Source of the DNA: a virus
IMG/VR virus record: IMGVR_UViG_3300047554_000854
Coordinates: 1 to 53,918 of that record
Direction: 5' to 3' (one strand)
DNA length: 53,918 nt
Shown: positions 1 through 6,986 of the stretch, piece after piece
How the letters are laid out: every line of letters begins with the position of its first letter
Position numbering within the stretch: the first letter of the stretch is position 1
Translations under genes and position numbers: made by a program
The notes under the pieces: generated by a model
Told to the model about the DNA's origin: nothing
The model's database searches: none
The model's input: the letters and a program-made list of their open reading frames with translations, nothing else

Positions 1-527
1 GCGTTCGAGCGTTCGCTGGAGTGGAGTTCTTTGGTCGTCAATCATGTAAGAAGTCTAACAGTTTGGGGCGAAATCGTCTTGGCTCCTAAGGTTAAAAGAG
101 GAAGCGGAGTGGAGATACTAGCAAGAAATTTTAGGGTTGAAGTATAGCATAGTGGGGCTGGAGTGTACTAGGGTTGGAGGGGAAAAGTCAAGGGGGAAGG
201 GGGAAAAGATACTAGCAGAGAAAAGTGGAGGGGAGAGAAAAAAGTGCTAGTACGTGGCAAAAGGTACTAGCAGGAAAAAATGTTTTCGGCGGAGCAAAAA
301 GTGCTAGTACCTAACTAAACTGAATAAACCAACAAAGAAACTACTACGCGCATGGAAATCAGATTTCGCGGTAGTACTTTTCTCAGTTGGTTCATTTTTT
401 CAGTTGTTCTAGGTTGTTTAGGTTGGTTTCAGTTATGCTAGACTGGAGGGGTGGCAGAGCCACTTGACAAAACTTTTTTTGCAAGTCGGGTTTGCTTTCG
501 ATAACGGAAAATGCTAAGGTTGAAAAC
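1..527. other. Non-coding, purine-rich left segment with CTAGTAC/GTACTAG words
   Basis: No credible ORF is present. From about 100 to 310 the + strand is almost all G and A. Embedded in it are a repeated word and its inverse: GATACTAGCA near 113-122 and 208-216, GTGCTAGTAC at 244-253 and 301-310, and GGTACTAGCA near 263-272, with a partial GTAGTAC near 374. The central CTAGTAC/GTACTAG half-sites look like protein-binding sites or a packaging or terminal element, but nothing identifies the binder. A possible promoter -10 (TATGCTAGACT) sits near 434-444, ahead of the first gene. Confidence 0.5.
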
Positions 528-974
528 ATGAGTGCTTTTGATAAGTTAGGCGTTAGTGCAGATGATGCCAAAAACGCTTTGGAGAGAATCCAAGAAGAGA
601 GTGGCCGTAAGGATGGACGCATTTGCATCTGTGGTCACTCAAACGGTAGACACAGGATTGGGTACGCAGGTCTTATGACTTGCCAAGCAGCCAAACAGTT
701 CTGCCCATGTAAACAAGTTCGTCTGGTAATTACTGCCTCCGACACCAGACCCTTCCTTCGGAAGAGTTCTGGTGGAGATGGATTCCACGCTTTGATTCAG
801 GGTATCGCTGCTGCTGAAGAAAAGGGAATCGAGATTGAGTGGTTAGTTGACCCTAAGTGCGACAAGTGCGGAAGTGCTGAGAACATCTCGGTCGTAACGG
901 TAGATGCCAACGGATTCGAGTTGACAGAATCGAAGGGCTATGATATCTTTGTCTGTAGCCAGTGTAGAAACTAA
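528..974 (+). CDS. Hypothetical zinc-ribbon protein
   Basis: 149-residue protein of unknown function. The N-terminal third is helical. It is followed by a cysteine/histidine cluster (CICGH, then CPC) and a C-terminal zinc ribbon made of two CxxC knuckles (CDKC and CSQC). I chose ATG 528 over the upstream TTG 492 because the N-terminus then reads as a normal soluble protein; the ribosome site is weak. It is the first of five closely packed genes (528-2361) that share short spacing or overlap and are probably co-transcribed. Zinc binding is inferred from cysteine spacing only. Confidence 0.6.
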   Translation: MSAFDKLGVSADDAKNALERIQEESGRKDGRICICGHSNGRHRIGYAGLMTCQAAKQFCPCKQVRLVITASDTRPFLRKSSGGDGFHALIQGIAAAEEKGIEIEWLVDPKCDKCGSAENISVVTVDANGFELTESKGYDIFVCSQCRN

Positions 975-1000
975 CTGACACCAGCAGGAAGAGAGACGAA

Positions 1001-1477
1001 ATGACAACAGTTCTAAATCCAGCCAAAGCGCAACAGGTTATCTGGATAAAGCAGGAACCAGGGTTCCACAATCCTGGTGGAGCACCAAACACGATTTGGG
1101 TAGACAAACTAACTGAGCACAATGACGAAGTTCGTGTTTGCTTTGTTTCAGCATTTCTAGATGCGCCTGTCTCGGTAACATCCGAATGGCGTAGCAGTGA
1201 TGGTATCTTCTTCTGCGTCACGCTGGAGTATGTCCTTCGCGATGTCGATGATGTCTGCTTTGAAGACTTGATTGACGAAGCAGTTGAGAATCTGCCAGAA
1301 GGTATGAGCCTTCTACGAGTCGAGAACTACGACACCTTGGATGGCGGAATCTGGCGCAAGTGTGAAGATTGCCGTGGAGTTGGAACTAGAACCTCGTTCT
1401 CCTCTTATGGCAAAGACCGAGAAGTTACCTGCCTACCTTGTGGCGGCTATGGCAAACGTCAGGTTACGGAAGTCTAA
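1001..1477 (+). CDS. Hypothetical protein with DnaJ-type CxxCxGxG motif
   Basis: 158 residues. The C-terminus carries CEDCRGVG and, about 20 residues later, CLPCGGYG. This is the paired CxxCxGxG knuckle of DnaJ zinc-finger domains, which in phage proteins often occurs alone. There is no J-domain, so it is not a chaperone DnaJ. ATG 1001 is preceded by an AGGAAGAGAG ribosome site. The stop codon overlaps the next start (TAATG at 1475-1479), suggesting translational coupling. Function unknown; a nucleic-acid or protein-binding zinc module is the most that can be said. Confidence 0.65.
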   Translation: MTTVLNPAKAQQVIWIKQEPGFHNPGGAPNTIWVDKLTEHNDEVRVCFVSAFLDAPVSVTSEWRSSDGIFFCVTLEYVLRDVDDVCFEDLIDEAVENLPEGMSLLRVENYDTLDGGIWRKCEDCRGVGTRTSFSSYGKDREVTCLPCGGYGKRQVTEV

Positions 1478-1677
1478 TGGCACGAGGCTCTAATGGCACA
1501 ACCAAGTGTGGTTGGTGTATGACTGGTGAGCACGAGAGTTGCAAGCCAGAAGTCAAGTATTACGAAAAGATTTGGTACTGCACCTGTGAGCAGTGCCACC
1601 CAGAGAAAGAAAAGGAAGCACAAAATGAAGTGGCTGAAGAACCTACTGCAGAAGTTCAAGAAGAAGCAGAAGCCTAA
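1477..1677 (+). CDS. Small hypothetical cysteine-rich protein
   Basis: 66 residues. The N-terminal half has a CGWC pair and a CTCEQC cluster consistent with a small zinc-binding fold. The C-terminal 20 residues are almost entirely acidic (E-rich). ATG 1477 shares a base with the previous stop and has GGAAG upstream. A longer reading from 1438 was rejected because it would start inside the preceding gene without a ribosome site. The following gene begins inside this one. Confidence 0.5.
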   Translation: MARGSNGTTKCGWCMTGEHESCKPEVKYYEKIWYCTCEQCHPEKEKEAQNEVAEEPTAEVQEEAEA

Positions 1678-1909
1678 CGGATATCCAACCCAAGCAGATG
1701 TGAACCGAATGGTCGCTGACTATCACAAGTTCCTTGAAAGCATCAAGCGTGACGAAAAGGGTCGTTGGATTTTCCCAGACAATCAGGTTGTAAAAACTCC
1801 AGCAAGGTTTCAAGCGATTATTGATTCGAAGTGGAACGAAGCTAAGGGTACCCTAAGTAACCAGTGCGGATGTAACAATGGCGAGGGTTGCAAATGCAAG
1901 AAGATTTAA
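1625..1909 (+). CDS. Small basic hypothetical protein
   Basis: 94 residues starting MKWLKNLLQKFKKKQ, an amphipathic basic N-terminal helix. The C-terminus contains a CGCNNGEGCKC cysteine cluster. ATG 1625 follows an AAGGAAG ribosome site and lies 53 bases inside the preceding ORF; the end overlaps the next gene by 16 bases. Such nested overlap supports an operon. The role is unknown; membrane-surface or nucleic-acid association would fit the basic helix but is not shown. Confidence 0.5.
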   Translation: MKWLKNLLQKFKKKQKPNGYPTQADVNRMVADYHKFLESIKRDEKGRWIFPDNQVVKTPARFQAIIDSKWNEAKGTLSNQCGCNNGEGCKCKKI

Positions 1910-2361
1910 TCTTCCCTCAAGAGGCTGCCAAGAAGTTCTACGTTTCGCCCAGCATGATTTACTACTGGATTAAGAAAGGGCGAATCAAGAAATACTATCT
2001 TGAGAAGCCAGTGAACTTTCAGCCTTACAAGGTGAGCATCTCTGAGATTGAAGCTGCCAAGGGCGATTGGAAAGACCACGTTGCCCAGCAGAATCCGAAC
2101 CTCATGTCTCGGAAAGACGCTGCCGAGTTGATTGGCGTTTCCCCGAATCAGATTACTTACTACGCCAAGATGGGATACCTGAAACGGTACTACCTACTCG
2201 GCAATGACAAGCACTACCTCGTTGACCGAGAAGAAGTTCTCCAACAGCCAGCCCGAGTTCTTGCGATGTACCGCTCCGAGGAACGGCGAGAACACTTACG
2301 TCAGATTGCCAAAGCAGCACCGAGAGACGGCAAGCTCTTCATCAAGAAGACCGCCGAATAA
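1894..2361 (+). CDS. Tandem MerR/excisionase-like helix-turn-helix protein
   Basis: 155 residues containing two copies of the same unit. Residues about 5-45 (FPQEAAKKFYVSPSMIYYWI, then KKGRIKKYYL) and about 72-115 (MSRKDAAELIGVSPNQITYY, then AKMGYLKRYYL) align with each other. Both resemble the winged helix-turn-helix of excisionase/MerR-type proteins, with the conserved pattern A-A-x-x-x-V-S-x-x-x-I-x-Y-Y. A tandem pair suggests binding to two adjacent half-sites. ATG 1894 has GAGGG seven bases upstream. The gene ends the first operon and is followed by a terminator. It is probably a DNA-binding regulator; no integrase is present to make it a true excisionase. Confidence 0.7.
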   Translation: MQEDLIFPQEAAKKFYVSPSMIYYWIKKGRIKKYYLEKPVNFQPYKVSISEIEAAKGDWKDHVAQQNPNLMSRKDAAELIGVSPNQITYYAKMGYLKRYYLLGNDKHYLVDREEVLQQPARVLAMYRSEERREHLRQIAKAAPRDGKLFIKKTAE

Positions 2362-2375
2362 CCTACCACCGACAG

Positions 2376-2409
2376 CCCCGAGCACCGAAATGGTCTCGGG
2401 GTTTCGTCA
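2376..2409 (+). terminator. Intrinsic terminator
   Basis: CCCCGAG/CTCGGGG stem with an inner ACC-GAAA-TGGT hairpin, followed by TTTCGTC. It lies 14 bases after the stop of the first gene group. Confidence 0.75.
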
Positions 2410-2731
2410 TTCTTAAGGTATCAAAACTTCAACGGAGTGGTTCTTTTGAACGGCCTGTCTAGAACAGATAACCGCTTTGGAAGTGAAATGTTGTTTATGA
2501 GGGGGAAAATGCCTGCCGTCGCCCTCACCACGCGCAAAAAATCGTCCCGACGAAAATAATGTACACTACGATTTGTACAACCGATTCGCAAGATAGTAAC
2601 CTTACCAGCCGTGATAAACTTAGTACGAAGGCAGCTTCGTCACAGTCCTCTCCCCAGCTGACGGAGCTGTCTTCACTTATCGGCGAGCACGAACTACTAA
2701 CTAATACGAAGTTGAAAGTTGCTAACCGCAC
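2410..2731. other. Intergenic region upstream of the GC-rich block
   Basis: 322 bases without an ORF. It contains short inverted repeats: GAAGGCAGCTTCGTC near 2627, CAGCTGACGGAGCTG near 2656, and TGTAC words near 2561 and 2574. No confident sigma-70 promoter was found, although one must exist for the following gene. Confidence 0.4.
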
Positions 2732-3661
2732 ATGACCGATGAATTTTTTAAGAGCGGCGAGGATGAACGCGCCGAATACGTAATTGACGAACCGCTAGAC
2801 CTTAGACCGAACTTGTCTGACCTCGGTATCGAAGAAGTTGACAAAGGTGTATGTGAGGATACATTTGAGAACCGTCAAGTCTTGCGGCGAGCGCAACTGA
2901 ACTGGGACCCAGTTTATTCAACTAACGGAATCCCAACGGGTCTCATCAAGGCCCGCTCGAAACAAACAACCGTTGAACGTCGCATCATGTCTCTTGCTGA
3001 GAAGAAGCCAATCATGGTTGACCCTGAGAACCGTAACTCAGACTTCCTAACGGGTCTCGACTTAATCGCAGAAGAGAAAACCGATTACCTGGTACCGCCT
3101 TGGGTTATTGGCGCTACCCGACTTTGGCTTAAGGAACAAGACGAAGGCGGCCCGCGCAGTGAAAAGCGTCAACCGCTTGCATTGCCGCACCGATGCAGAC
3201 AAATCAAGGATGACGGTATCCGCTGCATGCTTTGGTCCAGTGGACGTCTGAAGGATGACGGCCTGTGCCGTATCCATCTGCGCAGCACCAAACACAAAAC
3301 CTCGGACGACATCGAACGGGCCCGCGCGAAACTAGTACAGTCCGCGCCTTATGCCGTCGACGTTCTTGAAGAGTTGATGGAAACCGCTGAGTCAGAACCT
3401 GTTAAGCTCAAAGCAGCAACCGAGATTCTTGACCGTGCTGGTGTACGTGGTGGAATCGAAATTGACTCGACCGTCAACATTGACGTAAGACCAGCGGCCA
3501 GCATCATTGCAGAACGTTTGAACCGACTCGCCGTCGGAGCTTCCGAAGCTGCAGCTAAGTTGGTCGACGCAGGTGTTATGGTTGAAGCTGACAAAGAAAT
3601 CATCGACGCTGAAGTTATCGAAGACAACGGCCAGGAAGAGAGCTCCCCAACAAATGATTAA
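2732..3661 (+). CDS. Small-terminase-like / zinc-finger DNA-binding protein
   Basis: 309 residues. The central part has a compact zinc-finger-like stretch: C-x6-C (CRQIKDDGIRC), then LCRIHLRS. The C-terminal half is helical and contains ESEPVKLKAATEILDRAGVR followed by DVRPAASIIAERLNRLA. That pattern of repeated helices ending in K-A-A-x-x-I-L-D-R-A-G is one I associate with actinophage small terminase or related DNA-binding proteins. The large terminase lies 36 kb downstream, so the assignment as TerS is uncertain; a general DNA-binding protein is the alternative. ATG 2732 has only a weak ribosome site. The end overlaps the next gene by eight bases. Confidence 0.5.
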   Translation: MTDEFFKSGEDERAEYVIDEPLDLRPNLSDLGIEEVDKGVCEDTFENRQVLRRAQLNWDPVYSTNGIPTGLIKARSKQTTVERRIMSLAEKKPIMVDPENRNSDFLTGLDLIAEEKTDYLVPPWVIGATRLWLKEQDEGGPRSEKRQPLALPHRCRQIKDDGIRCMLWSSGRLKDDGLCRIHLRSTKHKTSDDIERARAKLVQSAPYAVDVLEELMETAESEPVKLKAATEILDRAGVRGGIEIDSTVNIDVRPAASIIAERLNRLAVGASEAAAKLVDAGVMVEADKEIIDAEVIEDNGQEESSPTND

Positions 3662-3893
3662 CATTGAGAACATCATTGATGCGGCCCGCGTTCACAGAGA
3701 TAACATAACCGCGGACATCAACAACGCATCAACGCGTCTCGAGCATGTACGTCTAACCGCACTTGCCCAGGAAGCCGAGAACCTTCTGACCGAGCTTGAG
3801 AATTTTGCCTACGGACTGGTATACTCGCACTCATCAACCGCAATTGAGCAACGTAAATTCGAAGAGCTCAGCGGCCTGGAGCTCGAAGGGTAA
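3654..3893 (+). CDS. Small helical hypothetical protein
   Basis: 79 residues, predicted all helical with heptad-like spacing, consistent with a short coiled coil. The start is ATG 3654, inside the end of the previous gene (eight-base overlap), which implies coupling. No family recognised. Confidence 0.5.
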   Translation: MINIENIIDAARVHRDNITADINNASTRLEHVRLTALAQEAENLLTELENFAYGLVYSHSSTAIEQRKFEELSGLELEG

Positions 3894-3903
3894 CTTCACA
3901 TTA

Positions 3904-4743
3904 ATGTTTAGAAAGACGATTGCCGCCAGGGCCGCCAGGTTTACAGCAACGGCGAGCGCTTTTGCTGGGTACCAGGCAGGCCCGCTGCTTAGGAACCAAT
4001 TCGGAGAACGGGTTGGGTACAACAATCAACCTTGGGCTGGGTCCTTCATTGATGTGGTGGCCAGAGACAGCGGCCTGCATCTACCATCTTTCGCTTATAC
4101 CCCGACCGCACTAGCTGAGCTCAGCAAGAACGGATTAATCCGAAGTACACCGCTGCCTGGTGATGTCGTCTTCTTCAACTTCTCATCAGAGAATGCGGGG
4201 AACCCATTTGGGATGCCGCACGTAGGAATCGTTGTTGATACACGTGAATTCAAGACGACGGGAAGATTCTTAACGGTCGAAGGAAATGTGCGGCCCGCTA
4301 ATGCGAAGTACGGCCAGGATACCGACGGCGTGCACCAACGGGTACGTTACGACGGGGATGTCTTAGCATTTGCTCGAGTCGCGAAACCCATCGGCCCGCG
4401 GCCAGGACAACTTCTCACTAAGCTTATTGCGAAGCTCAGCTCAGCGGCCAGACTCGAAGCGCAAGCTTTTGAAGAAGCGGCCCGCGAACACAGGAACGTC
4501 GTAACCGCTGCGCTTAAACCAGGTTTACGTAACCGCCAGATTGAGACCGTGCAGCTTGCACTAGGTGTGACCGTTGGTCTGAAGTCTGCGACGCCAGGTA
4601 TCTGGGATGCTGCAACCGTCAATGCCTGTGCCAGGTACCAACGGAGCATCGGGTACGTAGGGACCGACGCCTCAGGAATTCCAAACCGAGCCACATTGCT
4701 GCGGCTAGCATCGGACACTGGACTGTTCCAGGTAGCGGACTGA
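3904..4743 (+). CDS. CHAP-like protein lacking the catalytic cysteine, with C-terminal peptidoglycan-binding-like domain
   Basis: 279 residues. Residues about 25-160 resemble a CHAP amidase/peptidase fold: NNQPWAGSFIDVV at 40-52, PGDVVFFNF, H106 in MPHVGIV, and VEGN at 125-128. In active CHAP enzymes the residue after the PW pair is the nucleophilic cysteine. Here codon 4036-4038 is GCT (Ala45), so the usual nucleophile is absent while the histidine and Asn region remain. The C-terminal 70 residues resemble a peptidoglycan-binding repeat (VQLALG, ATVNACARYQRSIG). It may be a catalytically dead or diverged wall-binding protein. ATG 3904 lies inside a copy of the AACTTC repeat (3892-3906). Confidence 0.6.
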   Translation: MFRKTIAARAARFTATASAFAGYQAGPLLRNQFGERVGYNNQPWAGSFIDVVARDSGLHLPSFAYTPTALAELSKNGLIRSTPLPGDVVFFNFSSENAGNPFGMPHVGIVVDTREFKTTGRFLTVEGNVRPANAKYGQDTDGVHQRVRYDGDVLAFARVAKPIGPRPGQLLTKLIAKLSSAARLEAQAFEEAAREHRNVVTAALKPGLRNRQIETVQLALGVTVGLKSATPGIWDAATVNACARYQRSIGYVGTDASGIPNRATLLRLASDTGLFQVAD

Positions 4744-4973
4744 CGAGTCCCCCAGACAAACTTCTCACTAACGATGTCGCGTGCGGCCCGCCGCGAAGGC
4801 CGCCAGGTCAACTTCGCATTAACGCTGATGGGAAGCTCGAGCTCGACGGCGAGCTCAGCTCGAAGCTGCAACTTCGCATTAACGGATGGAAGATTCCGCC
4901 GAACGCGCCTTCCAGGCCTAGGCGGGTTCTAGACCGACTTGACATCGACGGCGAGCGCTGCTACATTTGAAGA
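4744..4973. other. Repeat-rich intergenic region
   Basis: Non-coding. It holds three copies of the AACTTCKCAYTAACG repeat (4759-4773, 4810-4824, 4870-4884), a GCGGCCCGC word, and an AGCTCGAGCTCGACGGCGAG stretch with dyad symmetry. It ends in a strong promoter for the next gene. Confidence 0.6.
4939..4967 (+). promoter_or_regulatory. Sigma-70 promoter, leaderless start
   Basis: TTGACA (4939-4944), 17-bp spacer, TACATT (4962-4967). The next ATG (4974) is six bases past the -10, so transcription should start at or next to the start codon. Confidence 0.75.
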
Positions 4974-5213
4974 ATGAATCTTTTTGAATGCATCGACTGC
5001 AGTGTGGTCACCACGGATATCGACGAGTACTACATGGTCCATGATGGAATTTGGATGACGGCTTGTCCCAAGAAGAGCGGCATGCTTTGCATCGGGTGCC
5101 TGGAAGCGCGGCTTGGGAGGACTCTAACCGCTGCTGATTTCACGGATGCGCCAATTAACCACGGAGTCTTTCCTCAGTCTGAACGGCTAGCGGCCCGCCT
5201 AGCTGCGCACTAA
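4974..5213 (+). CDS. Small zinc-ribbon hypothetical protein
   Basis: 79 residues. It has two CxxC pairs (CIDC at residues 6-9, CIGC near 39-42) about 30 residues apart, typical of a small treble-clef or ribbon fold. A perfectly spaced promoter ends six bases before ATG 4974, implying a leaderless mRNA. The C-terminus overlaps an AACTTTGCACTAACG repeat at 5212-5226. No family recognised. Confidence 0.6.
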   Translation: MNLFECIDCSVVTTDIDEYYMVHDGIWMTACPKKSGMLCIGCLEARLGRTLTAADFTDAPINHGVFPQSERLAARLAAH

Positions 5214-5293
5214 CTTTGCACTAACGGCTTGCCTGGAAGACGGCGAGCGCTTCCCAGGAATCACTATTCCGAGAACCTAGTATGCTCAACCGT

Positions 5294-5581
5294 ATGAGAC
5301 ACATCGAGCTACACGTAATCGAAACCGAGTCCGACGCGGCAAGCGCAGAACGGAGCGGCCTGCCAGCTGACGCCAACCTGGTAACCGCTTGCGCTGACTG
5401 CGGGGATGACGTCGGAGCACTGGTCCCCTTCGAACCGTACTGCGTTGTACTAGACGGAGTCGCTGAGTGGTACCTCTGTACGTACTGCGCTGAGCCTGTA
5501 ACCGACCCTCAGCTAGACTCGGACCTGTACAGCGCTGAGCCGCTAGATGATGATGATGACTTCGTCGAGATAGACGACTAG
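5294..5581 (+). CDS. Small acidic zinc-ribbon hypothetical protein
   Basis: 95 residues with CADC and CTYC pairs about 30 residues apart, followed by an extremely acidic tail (DDDDD). The arrangement resembles the preceding 79-residue gene, so the two may be distant paralogues. An in-frame ATG also exists at 5282. I prefer 5294 because the TAGTAT -10-like element (5278-5283) would place the transcription start next to it, as in neighbouring leaderless genes. Confidence 0.55.
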   Translation: MRHIELHVIETESDAASAERSGLPADANLVTACADCGDDVGALVPFEPYCVVLDGVAEWYLCTYCAEPVTDPQLDSDLYSAEPLDDDDDFVEIDD

Positions 5582-5716
5582 CCGCTTTATTGAGTTGTCC
5601 CTGTAACCGAGAGTTACGCCTCAGACCTGAGCCGCCTTCCACAACTTCCGATTACTAATAAGAAGTATACACCATCTCGCGAACTTCGCAACAGTTTTCT
5701 TTGATTTCTTTCCCGC

Positions 5717-5756
5717 GGAAAAAACGAATACAAGCGTCAGCGGAAAAAACGAATAC
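5717..5756 (-). repeat. Tandem pair of the 15-bp intergenic repeat (reverse orientation)
   Basis: GGAAAAAACGAATAC at 5717-5731 and again at 5742-5756, 25 bp apart. This is the only tandem pair of the repeat otherwise found singly between genes from 10 to 36.5 kb. Confidence 0.9.
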
Positions 5757-5785
5757 AGGGTGACACGCCGACTTCGGATTAGGAT

Positions 5786-5815
5786 TTGCGTAAATGTCCT
5801 AAGTCGTGATACGCT
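5786..5815 (+). promoter_or_regulatory. Promoter with leaderless start
   Basis: TTGCGT (5786-5791), 18 bp, TACGCT (5810-5815), then ATG at 5822. A diverged AACTTC-type repeat (ACTTCGGATTAGG, 5771-5783) lies immediately upstream. Confidence 0.55.
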
Positions 5816-5821
5816 CTCGGT

Positions 5822-6379
5822 ATGACGGAAATCAAATACGAACTAACCAACCTTGACGACACCCAGCGTGCTATGCGTGCTAGGGGAACACACAACAACG
5901 CCTCTGGTAGTGAGGAGGTGTGGCTTGGCGAACACTTCGGCATAGATGTATGGGCTGGCATTGACATTGGCAACTACCCTGACTATGGCGATAGTGGCAA
6001 GTATCTCAAAGAGAACTACACAGAGAAACAACTCAAGACTTACAGCAACTACCTAAGCCCTTACAGCATTTCTAGGATTATCTCTGGCGAGGTAAAGGCA
6101 ACTGAATACGACCTCAAATGGACGCTCGCAGATGTAAGCCTCTACTTCTATGTAATGAACACAGAGGTAGCAGAGAGTTACCTGTTTGCGACCAAGCAAG
6201 AGTTCGCATTTTGCCCAGAGGCGAACATTGTTGCTCTTGACGAGCCACAGGCGTTCGGCGTTCTAGATGTAGTCAGGAACGCTGTGCGTGGAAATGTCAG
6301 CCTGTTCGACTACGCTGTGAACAAAGCACTAGTGGAGGCGAAATCACTAGCCAGCGACATTTCCAGAAAACTCACCTAA
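5822..6379 (+). CDS. Hypothetical protein
   Basis: 185 residues, soluble, rich in aromatic residues. No conserved motif recognised. ATG 5822 is six bases after a -10 element and lacks a ribosome site, so the mRNA is probably leaderless. It is the first gene after the tandem repeat pair and precedes the AAA+/VWA module, but has its own promoter. Confidence 0.6.
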   Translation: MTEIKYELTNLDDTQRAMRARGTHNNASGSEEVWLGEHFGIDVWAGIDIGNYPDYGDSGKYLKENYTEKQLKTYSNYLSPYSISRIISGEVKATEYDLKWTLADVSLYFYVMNTEVAESYLFATKQEFAFCPEANIVALDEPQAFGVLDVVRNAVRGNVSLFDYAVNKALVEAKSLASDISRKLT

Positions 6380-6388
6380 AAATAGATT

Positions 6389-6415
6389 TGACAACTTCGC
6401 ATTAGTCGTGCTAAG
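6389..6415 (+). promoter_or_regulatory. Promoter with AACTTC repeat in the spacer
   Basis: TTGACA (6389-6394) with a -10 in TGCTAAGTT around 6409-6417. The repeat AACTTCGCATTAGTCG (6393-6408) fills the spacer and overlaps the end of the -35, the position expected for an operator. Confidence 0.7.
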
Positions 6416-6469
6416 TTTGACCTTGTTGGAAACCTCCAGCAATAAACCCCCGAAAGGACGGAAACACAA

Positions 6470-6949
6470 ATGGCAGTAGGAACTATTGTCGGCAAGGGAC
6501 TTTACCTAGAGTTCGTGCCAACCACTCCCAAGAGTGGCAACCCTGTATTACAACTCCTCTTTACCCCAGAGGGCTTTGACGAGAAAGGTGCTTACACGCC
6601 TTTCTGCCTACACTCTCGCACTATCTCGGAGAACTCGCCAAGAAAACAATGGAGAGTTACCAAGTGCGGAACTGACAACAAAGAACTCCTAGCCTCTGGC
6701 GAACCTGTTGGTCAGGTCAAGGCACAGGAACTCGCTGTTCAGATGTTAGAGCGATTTGAAATGTCGGTTCAGAAAGCGATTTTCCCAAAGGGAACTGACG
6801 CAGAGTGGTCGCTACGCTCAAAGCCTATCGCTGTTGAAATCACCTCGTTCGACCTCCTAGAGGTGAACGAATACAAAACCCCAGCCCCAGCACTTCGGCG
6901 TATCCAGAAGTGTCGTGTAGCACTTGACTTCCCAGAGAAGTTAGTCTAA
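6470..6949 (+). CDS. Hypothetical protein upstream of the AAA+ ATPase
   Basis: 159 residues, mixed alpha/beta, no motif recognised. The start has GAAAGGACGG upstream. It ends 37 bases before the AAA+ ATPase gene with no terminator between, so the two are probably co-transcribed from the promoter near 6389. It may be a partner or substrate of the ATPase, by context only. Confidence 0.6.
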   Translation: MAVGTIVGKGLYLEFVPTTPKSGNPVLQLLFTPEGFDEKGAYTPFCLHSRTISENSPRKQWRVTKCGTDNKELLASGEPVGQVKAQELAVQMLERFEMSVQKAIFPKGTDAEWSLRSKPIAVEITSFDLLEVNEYKTPAPALRRIQKCRVALDFPEKLV

Positions 6950-6986
6950 GGTCTAACTAAACAATCCACTAAGGACGGAAACTGAA

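Noticed and set aside
5282-5293. Using ATG 5282 as the start of the acidic zinc-ribbon gene
   Set aside because: It overlaps the TAGTAT -10-like element; ATG 5294 fits the leaderless pattern of neighbours. Not excluded.
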